NCBI GenBank assembly: GCA_022797145.1
Contig: JAAWKA010000004.1
Location: forward strand, 1 to 64,000
Source of the DNA: Clostridia bacterium
Lineage (GTDB): Bacteria; Bacillota; Clostridia; TANB77; CAG-508
Direction: 5' to 3'
Length of the DNA: 64,000 nt
The notes below the pieces were generated by a model that did no database searches, was not told where the DNA came from, and saw nothing but the letters and a program-made list of their open reading frames with translations. The stretch's first letter is position 1. The number at the start of each line of letters is the position of its first letter. Position numbers and translations under genes: made by a program. Shown here in pieces: positions 45,602 through 55,468 of the stretch.

Positions 45602-46857
45602 TATACTCCCTCTTCTTTTGCAATTTTAGCTCCTAACTTGTTTAACTTTTTGTCTAAATTATCATATCCTCTTAATATGTATTCTATATTGTTAATTGTT
45701 GTTGTTCCTTTTGCAACTAAACCTGCTAAAACCATTGCCGCTCCTCCTCTTAAATCTGTTGCATTTACATTTACTCCTGTTAATTTCCTTACTCCTGTAA
45801 CAACAGCTGTTCTTCCTTCTATTTTATATTTTCCCCCCATTCTTTTTAACTCATTAGTGTATTTGTAACGATTTTCAAATATATTCTCTATGATTACTGA
45901 AGTCCCTTTAGCTAGCTGAAGCATACTAGAGAAAATTGCTTGCATGTCTGTTGGAAATCCTGGATATGGCATTGTTTTTATATCGACTGCTTTTAATTTT
46001 TTTGGTGCTTGTAATAAAATTTCATTTTGTTTTATATCTAATTTACAACCACATTCTTCTAATTTATCTAATACTGGGGCTAAATGTTCTGGTATTACAT
46101 TTTTTAAATTTAATGTTCCTCCTGTTGCTGCTACACAACAAAGTAATGTTCCTGCTTCTATTCTATCTGGTATTATTTTATATCCTATATCTTTTAAACT
46201 TGGCACTCCCTTGATTGTAATTTCATTTGTTCCTGCTCCTATTATCTTAGCTCCCATTTTATTTAAAAAGTTTTGCAAATCTATTATTTCTGGTTCCATT
46301 GCTGCATTTACTATAGTAGTATCTCCATCTGCTAGTATTGCTGTAAGCATTGCATTTTCTGTTGCTCCAACACTTGGAAAATCCAATTGTATTTTTGTTC
46401 CTATTATTTTATCACAACTACACTCAATATATCCACTATCTTCTTCAATATTTATTCCTAAATTTTGAAAAGCTTTTAAATGTAAGTCTATTGGTCTAGC
46501 GCCAATATCACATCCTCCTGGATATGAAAATTTTGCTTTTTTAAATCTTCCTAATAGTGCACCTACAACCATCACTGAAGAACGCATTTCTCTCATTAAA
46601 TTTTCAGGTATTTCATATTTACTTATATTTCTTGCATCAATTATTACTTTATCACTATTTCGTTTTATTTTACATCCAAATCCCTTTAATATTTGTAACA
46701 TAACTTTTATATCATGAATATCTGGTACATTATATAATTTCGTAATTCCATTATTTAGTATTGTAGCTGCAAGAATTGGTAATGATGCATTTTTTGAACC
46801 TGAAGCGTTTATCTCTCCTTCTAGCTTTTTTCCTCCTTGTATCACATATCTAGTCAT
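45601..46857 (-). CDS. murA: UDP-N-acetylglucosamine 1-carboxyvinyltransferase MurA
   Basis: MurA catalyses the first committed step of peptidoglycan synthesis and is the target of fosfomycin. The 418-residue product has the N-terminal GSKNASLPILAA, the catalytic Cys in YPGGCDIGARPID (so fosfomycin-sensitive by this residue) and the C-terminal LRGGAAMVLAGL. GGGGGGA precedes the ATG. It heads the cluster murA-ftsQ-DUF881-DUF881-sbp. Here murA takes the place held by murB or murG in some relatives. Confidence 0.97.
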   Translation of the reverse strand: MTRYVIQGGKKLEGEINASGSKNASLPILAATILNNGITKLYNVPDIHDIKVMLQILKGFGCKIKRNSDKVIIDARNISKYEIPENLMREMRSSVMVVGALLGRFKKAKFSYPGGCDIGARPIDLHLKAFQNLGINIEEDSGYIECSCDKIIGTKIQLDFPSVGATENAMLTAILADGDTTIVNAAMEPEIIDLQNFLNKMGAKIIGAGTNEITIKGVPSLKDIGYKIIPDRIEAGTLLCCVAATGGTLNLKNVIPEHLAPVLDKLEECGCKLDIKQNEILLQAPKKLKAVDIKTMPYPGFPTDMQAIFSSMLQLAKGTSVIIENIFENRYKYTNELKRMGGKYKIEGRTAVVTGVRKLTGVNVNATDLRGGAAMVLAGLVAKGTTTINNIEYILRGYDNLDKKLNKLGAKIAKEEGV

Positions 46858-46923
46858 AAAAATCCCCCCTTCTTTATGCTTATATATTATGCTTACCTAA
46901 TTAATAGGGTGAATTTTATTTAA

Positions 46924-48102
46924 CTATATAATATTTTTTCCAAATTCTATACATTTTTCTATTATATTTTCATCTGGTGTCCAATTTGATTTTATTCCTT
47001 CATTTATTATGTCAAATCCTGATTTTTTTAACTCCTCTGTAATTAATTTAACTGCTTCTCCACTCCAACCATAGCTTCCAAAAGCTGCTGCTTTTTTATT
47101 TTTTAATTTCATTCCTTTTATCATTTCTAATATTCCTGCTATTGAATACAAATATCCATTATTTACAGTTGGTGAACCTATTAAAATTATTTTAGATTTA
47201 TATACTTGAGTTATAATATCTGTTTTATCTCCTTTAGCTGTATTTATCAATTTTATTATAATATTTTTGTCTTTTTCATATATTCCTTTTGCAATTGCTT
47301 CTGCCATTTTTTTAGTATTTTCCCACATAGAATCATATAAAATTGTAATTTGATTTTCTTCATAATTATCTGCCCATTTTAAATAGTTTTGTATTATTTC
47401 TTCTGGATTATCCTTCCATATTAGTCCATGACTTGGACATATCATATCAATTGGTAAATTCATATCTTGTACTTCTTTTATTTTCTTTGTTACAAACATA
47501 CTAAATGGAGCTAAAATATTTGCATAATATTTTAATGCTTCCTCATATATTTCATTTTTTTCTATATCCTTTACATATAAACTTTCTGAAGCATAATGTT
47601 GCCCAAAACCATCATTACTAAACAATATATTTTCTTTATCCATATATGTGAACATTGTATCTGGCCAATGTATCATAGGTGCTTCTATAAAAGTTAATGT
47701 GTGTTTTCCTATATTTAAAGTATCTCCTGTTTTTACTGTAACAAAATTCCAGTCTTTATGATATTGACCTTTTATAGATTTTATTCCATTTGCTGTGCAA
47801 TAGATTGGTGTATTTGGTATTTTCCTCATCAATTCTATTAATGCTCCACTATGATCTATTTCTCCATGATTTGCAATAATATAGTCTATTTTATTTAAAT
47901 CTACTTCTTTTTCAAGATTTTTTACAAATTCTTTGTCATGTGGAAGCCAAACTGTATCTATTAATACTATTTTCTCGTCTTTAATTAAGTAACTATTATA
48001 TGAAGAGCCCTTTTTAGTAGTGTATTCATCTCCATGGAACTTTTGAAGTTCCCAATCTATTTTTCCTACCCAAGTTACATTTTCTGTAATTTTTTTTGAC
48101 AC
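46924..48102 (-). CDS. fprA: flavodiiron protein (A-type flavoprotein)
   Basis: This enzyme reduces O2 to water or NO to N2O using electrons from rubredoxin. The 392-residue product has a metallo-beta-lactamase-like diiron domain with ligands in HGEIDH (residues 79-84) and later His/Asp (APMIHWPDT, SNDGFGQH, PSHG). A flavodoxin domain follows (about 250-392, ILYDSMWENTKKMA). It has no fused rubredoxin; the free rubredoxin at 9080-9232 could serve it. Start is GTG 48102 behind AAAGGAT. Single-gene unit. Confidence 0.95.
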   Translation of the reverse strand: MSKKITENVTWVGKIDWELQKFHGDEYTTKKGSSYNSYLIKDEKIVLIDTVWLPHDKEFVKNLEKEVDLNKIDYIIANHGEIDHSGALIELMRKIPNTPIYCTANGIKSIKGQYHKDWNFVTVKTGDTLNIGKHTLTFIEAPMIHWPDTMFTYMDKENILFSNDGFGQHYASESLYVKDIEKNEIYEEALKYYANILAPFSMFVTKKIKEVQDMNLPIDMICPSHGLIWKDNPEEIIQNYLKWADNYEENQITILYDSMWENTKKMAEAIAKGIYEKDKNIIIKLINTAKGDKTDIITQVYKSKIILIGSPTVNNGYLYSIAGILEMIKGMKLKNKKAAAFGSYGWSGEAVKLITEELKKSGFDIINEGIKSNWTPDENIIEKCIEFGKNII

Positions 48103-48470
48103 TTTTCTCAGATCCTTTCTTATTTAATTATTTACTCTATTTCTATATTATATCTCATTTTAAATATTTTATCTTATATAGTATACAATCTTTTTTTTAT
48201 ATCGTCAATTTCTTCCCTAACATATTACCAGTAAAATTTTATATATTTTTTATGAAGATGAATATTTAATAAATTATTTACCTACTCAAGAGAAACTATT
48301 ACTGTATTTACAAAACTACTTACTAATATAATTCTGTAACCCCAGATCCAATTTGAACTCCTCTTATTACTTCAAGTTTTTCTGGGGAAGTATTGTATAA
48401 TAAAGCTTCACATTGTTGACTATATTAGTTACTTTTATTATAATTACCTATATAAAAGAGGTGTTTGTGA
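48103..48470. other. 368-bp intergenic region between fprA and cdd
   Basis: Mostly AT-rich and without a gene. Near 48325-48425 the minus strand holds an open stretch of about 33 codons (CEALLYNTSPEKLEVIRG) without a start or ribosome site, perhaps a relic of a lost gene. The right end holds the cdd promoter, TTGACT (48416-48421), 17 bases, TATAAT (48439-48444). Confidence 0.5.
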
Positions 48471-48863
48471 ATGGAAATAAAAAAAGCAATAGATATTGCA
48501 AAAAATGTTAGAAAAAATGCCTGTGCTGAAAACTATTATGTAGGAGCCTGTCTTGTCAGCAAAGATGGCAAATTTTATTCTGGTTGTAATATAGAAAATT
48601 CTGGTATTCAATCTATTTGTGCCGAAAGAACAGCATTTGTAAAAGCTTTATCAGAAGGAGAAAAGCAATTTAATTATATTGTGGTAGTTGGTGCTCCCAA
48701 AAATTCAACAGTTTTAGAAAAATGTCTCCCTTGTGGCTATTGTAGGCAATTTATTAACCAGTATGTAGACAAAGATTTTAAGATATATACATGTTATGGA
48801 AAAAACAATACTATTGAAGCATATTCAATTCAGGAATTATTGCCTCATGCATTTACACTTTAA
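48471..48863 (+). CDS. cdd: cytidine deaminase
   Basis: It converts cytidine and deoxycytidine to uridine forms in pyrimidine salvage. The 130-residue product has the zinc site of the tetrameric class: CAERTAF (Cys as ligand, Glu catalytic) and PCGYCRQF (two Cys), plus GCNIENSG. Length is typical. AAGAGGTG lies before the ATG, and a consensus promoter ends 26 bp upstream. It feeds the same salvage route as pdp (11972-13273). Terminator shared with aspS. Confidence 0.95.
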   Translation: MEIKKAIDIAKNVRKNACAENYYVGACLVSKDGKFYSGCNIENSGIQSICAERTAFVKALSEGEKQFNYIVVVGAPKNSTVLEKCLPCGYCRQFINQYVDKDFKIYTCYGKNNTIEAYSIQELLPHAFTL

Positions 48864-48892
48864 ATCTACATTTTAGTCTATATAAAAATAAG

Positions 48893-48937
48893 TAAGAAGA
48901 ATATTTAGATATTTTATATACCTAAATATTCTTCTTA
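48893..48937. terminator. bidirectional terminator between cdd and aspS
   Basis: TAAGAAGAATATTTAG and CTAAATATTCTTCTTA pair perfectly around a 13-base loop, right next to the aspS stop codon. Confidence 0.85.
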
Positions 48938-48938
48938 T

Positions 48939-50690
48939 TTATTTTATATGTATATCCTTTAATTGTTGTTCACTTACTTCGCTTGGTGCTCTCATTAATA
49001 AGTCTCTTGCTTTTTTATTTTTAGGAAAAGCTATTATTTCCCTTATGTTTTGTGAATCTGCAATTAACATTATCATTCTATCTACCCCTGGTGCTGCTCC
49101 TGCATGTGGTGGTGTTCCATATTTGAAAGCATTATATAATGCTCCAAATTTTTGTTTTATATCTTCTTCTGTATAACCTGCTATTTCAAATGCTTTTATC
49201 ATTATTTCTGGACTATGATTTCTTACTGCACCTGATGCCATTTCATATCCGTTACATACTAAATCATATTGATATGCTAATATTTCTAATGGATCTCTTC
49301 TTTCTAGTTCTTCTAATCCTCCTTGTGGCATTGAAAATGGATTATGACTAAAATCTATTTTTCCTTCATCTGATAATTCATACATTGGAAAATCTACTAT
49401 AAAGCAAAAACGATATACTTCTTTTTCCAATAAATCTAGTCTCTTTCCAAGTTCTATTCTTATCAATCCTGCTATTTTTTGTGCTTTTAAATATTCATCT
49501 GCAATAAAGAATATCGCTACATTTTTCTTTACTCCATATTTCTTTTCTAGTTCTTGTTTTACTTCTTGTGTAATAAATTTAGATATTCCTCCAGTTATCT
49601 GTTCTTCCTCATCTATTTTAGTCCAAGCCAATCCCTTTGCTCCTACTTCATTAGTTTTTGCAAATTCTTCCATCTTATCAAAAAACTTTCTACCTTGCTT
49701 TGCTCCATCTGGTACTACTATCATTTTCACTGTTTTATCCTTAAATGCATTAAATTCTGTATTTACAAAAACTTTCGTAACATCTTGTATTATTAATGGA
49801 TTTCTTAAATCTGGTTTATCTATTCCATATTTCTCCATAGCTTCTTTATATGGTATTCTTACAAAAGGACCTTCATCTACTTTCCAATTTGTAAATTTTT
49901 TAAATGTATATGGTATTACTTCTTCTATTACTCTAAAAACTTCTTCTTGTGTTGCAAAGCTCATTTCAAAATCTAATTGATAAAACTCTCCAGGTGCCCT
50001 ATCTGCTCTTGGATCTTCATCTCTAAAGCATGGTGCTATTTGATAATATTTATCAAATCCTGAAACCATTAATAATTGTTTAAATTGCTGTGGTGCCTGT
50101 GGAAGTGCATAAAACTCTCCAGGATTTAGTCTACTTGGTACTAAATAATCTCTTGCACCTTCTGGTGATGAGTTTGCAAGTATTGGTGTTTGTATTTCTG
50201 TAAAATTTAATTCATCCATTTTATCTCTTAATGTTTTTAAAATCTTAGAACGTAACAATATATTATTATGTAGTTTTTCGTTTCTTAAATCTAAAAATCT
50301 ATATTCTAGTCTTAGATCTTCTCTTACCTCTTGTTGTGTATTAATTTCAAATGGAAGTACTTTTTCACATTCTCCTAATATTTGCAATTTATTTACTAAT
50401 ACTTCAACATCTCCTGTTTCTAGTTTTTCATTTTTATTACTTCTTTCAATTACTTTTCCTTCTATTGATATACATGCTTCAGTTGTTAATTTATTTATTT
50501 GCATCTTTTCATTATTATTAATAACTATCTGTGTAATCCCAAACTCATCTCTTAAATCTATAAAAGTCATTGCTCCTAAATTCCTTATTTTTTGAATCCA
50601 GCCTGCTAGTTTTACTTCTTTTCCTATATACTCTTTATTTAATTCTCCACAATTTCCGTGTTCTGTATTGTTGCATATAACTTCCTCCAT
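48939..50690 (-). CDS. aspS: aspartyl-tRNA synthetase (bacterial type)
   Basis: Class II synthetase charging tRNA-Asp. The 583-residue product has the N-terminal OB fold (LAGWIQKIRNLGAMTFIDLRD), motif 2 (FRDEDPRADRAPGEFYQLD) and the bacterial insertion domain (about 285-420). Motif 3 reads GAAPGVDRMIM. Length matches bacterial AspRS. The ATG has no ribosome site upstream (AAATAAAATA), unlike almost all its neighbours; GGAGGAAG instead occurs just inside the frame, so initiation may be unusual. Confidence 0.95.
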   Translation of the reverse strand: MEEVICNNTEHGNCGELNKEYIGKEVKLAGWIQKIRNLGAMTFIDLRDEFGITQIVINNNEKMQINKLTTEACISIEGKVIERSNKNEKLETGDVEVLVNKLQILGECEKVLPFEINTQQEVREDLRLEYRFLDLRNEKLHNNILLRSKILKTLRDKMDELNFTEIQTPILANSSPEGARDYLVPSRLNPGEFYALPQAPQQFKQLLMVSGFDKYYQIAPCFRDEDPRADRAPGEFYQLDFEMSFATQEEVFRVIEEVIPYTFKKFTNWKVDEGPFVRIPYKEAMEKYGIDKPDLRNPLIIQDVTKVFVNTEFNAFKDKTVKMIVVPDGAKQGRKFFDKMEEFAKTNEVGAKGLAWTKIDEEEQITGGISKFITQEVKQELEKKYGVKKNVAIFFIADEYLKAQKIAGLIRIELGKRLDLLEKEVYRFCFIVDFPMYELSDEGKIDFSHNPFSMPQGGLEELERRDPLEILAYQYDLVCNGYEMASGAVRNHSPEIMIKAFEIAGYTEEDIKQKFGALYNAFKYGTPPHAGAAPGVDRMIMLIADSQNIREIIAFPKNKKARDLLMRAPSEVSEQQLKDIHIK

Positions 50691-50764
50691 TATTTTATTT
50701 ATCTAATAGTTTACAACTTTTTTTATTAAAAGTCTATAAAATATTGGATATTAATAAAAATATA

Positions 50765-50793
50765 TTGCCAACATGTATATTTTTTGTTATACT
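50765..50793 (+). promoter_or_regulatory. asnS promoter
   Basis: TTGCCA (50765-50770), 17 bases, TATACT (50788-50793), about 8 bp before the T-box leader begins. Confidence 0.6.
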
Positions 50794-50799
50794 GTTAAT

Positions 50800-51060
50800 A
50801 ATTATTAAAAAGCTATGATGAGAAGAAAAGTAAATTAGTTTAAATTTTATTAGAGATTAAATGTTATTAGCTGAAAGCATTTATTAAAATACTAATTGAA
50901 AATAACACTTTTTTAGCATACTTATTAAAAAGTAAGTACGGATTGTTTACGTTATAAACTGTTAATTAAGAAGTAATTAGGGTGGCACCACGTTATTTGA
51001 GTTTTTTTAACTCTCGTCCCTAGCATATTTTAAATATGTTAGAAATGAGGGGTTTTTTTA
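50800..51060 (+). promoter_or_regulatory. T-box riboswitch upstream of asnS
   Basis: The conserved T-box AGGGTGGCACCACG lies at 50979-50992. It precedes a terminator whose arms begin CTCGTCCCTA and end in GAGGGG, followed by seven T (51013-51059). Stem I occupies about 50805-50930; AATAAC (50901-50906) on its 3' side offers Asn codons AAT or AAC as specifier, matching the downstream gene. Uncharged tRNA-Asn would pair with the T-box and allow read-through. Confidence 0.9.
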
Positions 51061-51082
51061 TATTATTTTAGGAGGTTTTTTT

Positions 51083-52474
51083 ATGAAAAAATTAACAATT
51101 AGGGATTTATTTAAAAATTCAGATGCTTATGTAAATAAGGAAATATGTATTGAAGGTTGGATTAAAACTTTAAGAGATTCTAAAACTTTTGGTTTTCTTG
51201 AATTAAATGATGGTTCTTTTTTTAAAAATATACAAATTGTTTTTGATGATAGTTTATCTAATTTTTCTGATATTTGTAAATTAACAATTAGTTCATCAAT
51301 TAAGGTAACTGGTACTTTTATAAAAACTGTAGGTAATAAGCAACCTTTTGAAGTCAAGGCTACTAATATCACTTTTTATAATATTTCTGCTTCAGATTAT
51401 CCTCTTCAGAAAAAAAGACATAGCTTTGAATATTTAAGGACTATAGCACACCTACGTCCTAGAACTAATACCTTTAATGCTGTATTTCGTGTTCGTTCTG
51501 TTACTGCCTATGCTATACATAAATTTTTTCAAGAAAGGAACTTTGTATATGTTCACTCACCTATAATAACTTCTAGTGATGCTGAAGGTGCGGGAGAAAT
51601 GTTTAGTGTATCTAATTTAGATTTTACTAATATTGTTAAAACTGAGGATGGTAAGGTTGATTATTCAAAAGATTTTTTTTCAAAACCTTCACATTTAACA
51701 GTTAGTGGACAATTAGAAGGTGAAACTTATGCATTTGCTTATAGAAGTATATATACTTTTGGTCCAACCTTTAGAGCAGAAAATTCAAATACAGTAAAAC
51801 ATGCAGCTGAATTTTGGATGATAGAACCTGAAATTTGTTTTGCTGATTTAAAAGATAGTATGGATTTAGCAGAAGATATGCTAAAATTTGTTATTTCTTA
51901 TGTTTTAGATAACTGTCCTGAAGAAATGGAATTTTTTAATAACTTTATAGATAAAAATTTATTAGAAAGATTAAATCTTATTTTATCTTCTGACTTTGGA
52001 AGGATTAGTTATACTGATGCAATTACTGAACTTGAAAAACATAATGATAATTTTGAGTTTAAAGTAAATTGGGGATGTGATTTACAAACAGAACATGAAA
52101 GATATTTAAGTGAAGTAATTTTTAAAAAACCTGTTTTTGTAACAGATTACCCTATAGATATAAAGGCATTTTATATGAAACAAAATCCCGATAGGAAAAC
52201 TGTAGCAGCTTCTGACCTTTTAGCTCCTGGTATTGGTGAAATTATTGGTGGTAGTCAAAGAGAAGATGATATTGAAAAATTAGAAAAACGAATGTTAGAA
52301 TTAGGCTTAAATACAAAAGATTATTGGTGGTATTTAGACTTAAGAAGATTTGGAAGTGTAGAACATTCTGGATTTGGATTAGGTTTTGAACGTTTAATTA
52401 TGTATATAACTGGAATACAAAACATTAGAGATGTTATTCCTTTTCCAAGAACTCCCAATAATTGTGAATTTTAG
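51083..52474 (+). CDS. asnS: asparaginyl-tRNA synthetase
   Basis: Class II synthetase charging tRNA-Asn. The 463-residue product has the OB fold ([21 protein letters not shown]), motif 2 ([25 protein letters not shown]) and motif 3 ([15 protein letters not shown]), ending [10 protein letters not shown] as in AsnRS. AGGAGG precedes the ATG. Expression is set by the T-box leader, so it rises when Asn-tRNA is short. Its presence suggests direct Asn-tRNA charging rather than only the amidotransferase route. Confidence 0.97.
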   Translation: MKKLTIRDLFKNSDAYVNKEICIEGWIKTLRDSKTFGFLELNDGSFFKNIQIVFDDSLSNFSDICKLTISSSIKVTGTFIKTVGNKQPFEVKATNITFYNISASDYPLQKKRHSFEYLRTIAHLRPRTNTFNAVFRVRSVTAYAIHKFFQERNFVYVHSPIITSSDAEGAGEMFSVSNLDFTNIVKTEDGKVDYSKDFFSKPSHLTVSGQLEGETYAFAYRSIYTFGPTFRAENSNTVKHAAEFWMIEPEICFADLKDSMDLAEDMLKFVISYVLDNCPEEMEFFNNFIDKNLLERLNLILSSDFGRISYTDAITELEKHNDNFEFKVNWGCDLQTEHERYLSEVIFKKPVFVTDYPIDIKAFYMKQNPDRKTVAASDLLAPGIGEIIGGSQREDDIEKLEKRMLELGLNTKDYWWYLDLRRFGSVEHSGFGLGFERLIMYITGIQNIRDVIPFPRTPNNCEF

Positions 52475-52503
52475 TTGATTTTATTGTTATTTAGTAGTAT
52501 AAT
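52475..52503 (+). promoter_or_regulatory. promoter of the 76-residue gene
   Basis: TTGATT (52475-52480), 17 bases, TATAAT (52498-52503). It begins right after the asnS stop codon, giving the next gene its own start of transcription. Confidence 0.65.
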
Positions 52504-52554
52504 TATATTATAGAAACTTGTAAACACGTTTTTTTTACTAAAGGGGGTAATGTT

Positions 52555-52785
52555 ATGGCACAAGGAATAAAATCTCAAAATCACACACATGGCACACCAA
52601 CTTATAGACGTATTATACAATGCTCAGAAGATTCAAGACAAAGGCAGAAAGATAAGATTGATCTTGAAAATTTTAAGAAACAACGTCTTTCACAAAAATC
52701 TACTGAAGATATTTTTGAAGAAGCAGATAAAGTTTGTGCTAGTATTGATAAAATTCTGTCTTCCCCTAAAAAAACATTAGAGTAG
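52555..52785 (+). CDS. 76-residue charged hypothetical protein
   Basis: A hydrophilic, helical product beginning MAQGIKSQNHTHGTPTYRR, rich in Lys, Gln and Ser, ending in KVCASIDKILSSPKKTLE. No membrane span, no Cys pair, no recognised family. AAAGGGGG lies eight bases before the ATG, and it has its own promoter and terminator, so it is a real, separately expressed gene. Function unknown. Confidence 0.75.
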   Translation: MAQGIKSQNHTHGTPTYRRIIQCSEDSRQRQKDKIDLENFKKQRLSQKSTEDIFEEADKVCASIDKILSSPKKTLE

Positions 52786-52814
52786 CCTTCTGGCTACTCT
52801 ATCTTTTATTTTTT
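52779..52814 (+). terminator. rho-independent terminator
   Basis: AGAGTAGCC and GGCTACTCT around TTCT, followed by ATCTTTTATTTTTT. The stop codon of the 76-residue gene is in the left arm. Confidence 0.85.
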
Positions 52815-52821
52815 ATTTATA

Positions 52822-54264
52822 TTAATATTGCCTTCCCCAAACAACCATACATTTTGCTTCTTTTCCACAGCAAACACATTTATCTCCAATATGTTCCTGC
52901 TCAAATGGTATGCATCTTGAGTGTGCTCCTGTTAGTTCTTTTATTTTTTCTTCACATTCTATATTTTCACACCACATTGCTTTTATATATCCTTGATTTT
53001 CATTTATATTTTTTATAAATTCATCTAAATTATATGCTATTGTTGTTCTTTTTTCTCTATTTTCTTTACATTCGTTATACATATTTTTTTGTATATCTTC
53101 AAAAATCTGTTCTAACTTATCTTTTATTTCTTCTAAATTTATATTTTCTTTTTGTAATGTATCTCTTCTTACTATAGTACATACATTGTTTTGTATATCT
53201 CGTGGTCCTATTTCTATTCTTACTGGTACTCCTTTCATTTCCCAGTCATTAAATTTATATCCTGGTGTATAGTTTTGTCTTAAATCTATTTCCATACGAT
53301 ATTTTTCATTTAATTCATTATATAGCTGTTGAGCTTTTTGTTCCACTCCTTCTTTATTAATTGCAATAGGAACAATAACAGCTTGAATTGGTGCAAGTTT
53401 TGGTGGTAATTTTAATCCTCTATTATCACCATGTGCCATAATAACAGCTCCTATTAATCTTGTACTAATTCCCCAAGATGTTTGGTATGCATATTCTTCT
53501 TTTCCTTCTCTATTTTGAAATTTTACATCAAATGGTTTAGTGAAGTTTTGTCCAAAGTAATGTGAAGTCCCTGCTTGTATTGCTCTTCCATCATGCATTA
53601 ATGTTTCTACTGTATAAGTTTTTTCTGCTCCTGCAAATTGTTCTTTTTTTGTTTTTTTTCCTCTTAATACTGGTATGGCAAGTAATTCTTCAATTACTTG
53701 TGTGTATATATCTAGCATTTCTAAAGTTCTTTTTTCTGCTTCTTCTTGTGTTTCATGTATTGTATGCCCTTCTTGCCATAAAAATTCTCTAGAACGTAAA
53801 AATGGTCTTGTTTCTTTTTCCCACCTTAGCACATTACACCATTGATTATATACCATAGGCAAATCTCTCCAAGATGTTAACCATTTTGAATATAATGTTG
53901 AAAACATTGTTTCTGAAGTTGGTCGAATACATAATTTCTCTTCTAATTCCTGTTCTCCTCCCATAGTTACCCAAGCTACTTCTGGTGCAAATCCTTCTAC
54001 ATGCTCTTTTTCTTTATTTAATAATTTTTCTGATATTAATAATGGAAAATATACATTCTTCACTCCTGATTTTTTAAATTTTTCATCTGTATATTTTTGT
54101 ATATTCTCCCATATTGCATATCCATATGGCTTTATTGCAATACATCCTTTTGTTTGTGTATAATCTGCAAGTTCTGCTTTTCTTACAATATCTGTATACC
54201 ATTTTGTAAAATCTTCTTCTATATTTGTTATTTCTTTAACATAATTCCCCTCTTTATTATCCAT
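52822..54264 (-). CDS. proS: prolyl-tRNA synthetase, archaeal/eukaryal type (ProS type 3)
   Basis: Class II synthetase charging tRNA-Pro. The 480-residue product is the short type without the editing insert: FTKWYTDIVRKAELADY at the start, motif 2 RWEKETRPFLRSREFLWQEGHT, GTSHYFGQNF, an anticodon domain, and a C-terminal zinc-like domain with CENIECEEKI and CVCCGKEAKC. It ends in Tyr as this type does. GAGAGG lies 13 bases before the ATG. scpB lies upstream with a 30-bp gap on the same strand. Confidence 0.96.
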   Translation of the reverse strand: MDNKEGNYVKEITNIEEDFTKWYTDIVRKAELADYTQTKGCIAIKPYGYAIWENIQKYTDEKFKKSGVKNVYFPLLISEKLLNKEKEHVEGFAPEVAWVTMGGEQELEEKLCIRPTSETMFSTLYSKWLTSWRDLPMVYNQWCNVLRWEKETRPFLRSREFLWQEGHTIHETQEEAEKRTLEMLDIYTQVIEELLAIPVLRGKKTKKEQFAGAEKTYTVETLMHDGRAIQAGTSHYFGQNFTKPFDVKFQNREGKEEYAYQTSWGISTRLIGAVIMAHGDNRGLKLPPKLAPIQAVIVPIAINKEGVEQKAQQLYNELNEKYRMEIDLRQNYTPGYKFNDWEMKGVPVRIEIGPRDIQNNVCTIVRRDTLQKENINLEEIKDKLEQIFEDIQKNMYNECKENREKRTTIAYNLDEFIKNINENQGYIKAMWCENIECEEKIKELTGAHSRCIPFEQEHIGDKCVCCGKEAKCMVVWGRQY

Positions 54265-54294
54265 GTTTTCTAAAACCTCTCTTTTACTTATATT

Positions 54295-54903
54295 TTATTC
54301 TTTTTGATCTGCTTCTTCCTCCCTTTCGGGATTTTTGTCTTTATTTTCTTCTAATATGTCATCTATCACAATTTGTTGATTTTCATCTATTTTGTATTTT
54401 GGTAAGTCTGGAAGTTCTTCTAAAGACGAATATCCAAACATTTTTAAAAATTCCTTTGTCGTTTTATATATTGTTGGCCTTCCTGGTGCCTCAAGTCTTC
54501 CTACTTCTTCTATCAAATTATATTCTAATAATTTATATATACTTGCATCTGAATTTACTCCTCTTATTGCCTCTATTTCTGCTCTTGTTATCTCTGGATT
54601 ATATGCAATAATTGATAATGTTTCTAAAGCTGCATTAGAAAGATTTGGTTTTGCTCTTTTATCTAATATAGGATAGATATATTCATAATACTCTTTTTTA
54701 GTACACATTTGGTATGCATCATCTACTTTTATAATTTCTATCGCTCTTTTTTGTTCTTCATATTCTAAAGTCATTTTGCTTATTATATTTATAATTTCTT
54801 CTTTATTTATTTCTATAGCTGATACTAATTCATTTATTTTCACTTCTCTTCCTGCTGCAAAAAGTATTGCTTCTATTATTGATTTTATTTTTTGAATATC
54901 CAT
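54295..54903 (-). CDS. scpB: segregation and condensation protein B
   Basis: ScpB works with ScpA and SMC to condense chromosomes. The 202-residue product shows two winged-helix domains, with IIEAILFAAGREV near the start, LETLSIIAYNPEITRAEIEAIRGV in the middle and GRLEAPGRPTIYKTT later. An acidic tail ends it (NPEREEEADQKE). scpA, normally just upstream, is not here, so the operon is split. It precedes proS on the same strand. Confidence 0.94.
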   Translation of the reverse strand: MDIQKIKSIIEAILFAAGREVKINELVSAIEINKEEIINIISKMTLEYEEQKRAIEIIKVDDAYQMCTKKEYYEYIYPILDKRAKPNLSNAALETLSIIAYNPEITRAEIEAIRGVNSDASIYKLLEYNLIEEVGRLEAPGRPTIYKTTKEFLKMFGYSSLEELPDLPKYKIDENQQIVIDDILEENKDKNPEREEEADQKE

Positions 54904-54976
54904 ATTTATTCCCTTTTTCTAAAAAATTTTCTTTTATTATTGCACTTTTTTCCTTTATTGTCAATGAATATTCTCC

Positions 54977-55005
54977 TTGCACTTTATTTTGTTATATGTT
55001 ATTAT
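54977..55005 (+). promoter_or_regulatory. promoter of the 48-residue gene
   Basis: TTGCAC (54977-54982), 17 bases, TATTAT (55000-55005), just before the ribosome site AAAGAGGTG. Confidence 0.5.
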
Positions 55006-55027
55006 GAAGATAAAAGAGGTGAATTAT

Positions 55028-55174
55028 ATGAAGAATAAATCTAAGAATATAAAAATAGAAAAGGGGAATGGAAAAAATTTAAATATTTCACCAGTTCATG
55101 AACATCTTTCTATTGCAAAACCTAAAATTAAAGATTATAAAAATAAAAATATTATCATTCCTAAAGGTAAATAA
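55028..55174 (+). CDS. 48-residue basic hypothetical protein
   Basis: Starts at ATG 55028 because AAAGAGGTG lies seven bases upstream; earlier in-frame ATGs have none. The product MKNKSKNIKIEKGNGKNLN continues SPVHEHLSIAKPKIKDY and ends IIIPKGK. It is very basic and probably unstructured at both ends, with a central HEH motif. No family recognised. Its tight promoter and ribosome site argue that it is real. Confidence 0.65.
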   Translation: MKNKSKNIKIEKGNGKNLNISPVHEHLSIAKPKIKDYKNKNIIIPKGK

Positions 55175-55300
55175 TTTATAAAACTTATATCTGGTATTCT
55201 AAATGTTATAATTTTATAATTTCATATTTACACATTATGTTAATTGTGTTATAATATTATAAAGTAACTTTTAGTAATATATAGAAAGGATTGTTGATAT

Positions 55301-55468
55301 ATGGAACTTATACAAATTTTACGGACAATTTATGTTTTCAACAATAGCAAATTTGCTATTCTAAAAGAAAAAACAGCTAAAGATTTAGTAATTACATTTA
55401 ATTCATTGAATTTTGATGAATTAAAAGCCTTTTTACAAGAAAATAATTATGAGTTAAAAGTACCTTAA
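55301..55468 (+). CDS. 55-residue hypothetical protein
   Basis: A short frame from ATG 55301 to TAA 55466-55468, with AGAAAGGA ten bases upstream. The product begins MELIQILRTIYVFNNSKFAI and ends FDEFKAFLQ-like: FDELKAFLQENNYELKVP. It looks like a small alpha/beta protein. The last codons form the left arm of a strong terminator, so coding and termination are combined. No family recognised. Confidence 0.6.
   Translation: MELIQILRTIYVFNNSKFAILKEKTAKDLVITFNSLNFDELKAFLQENNYELKVP

Noticed and set aside
48320..48430. Open stretch of about 33 codons on the minus strand between fprA and cdd (CEALLYNTSPEKLEVIRG)
   Set aside because: No start codon, no ribosome site and closed by a stop on each side; at best a gene relic, too short to name.
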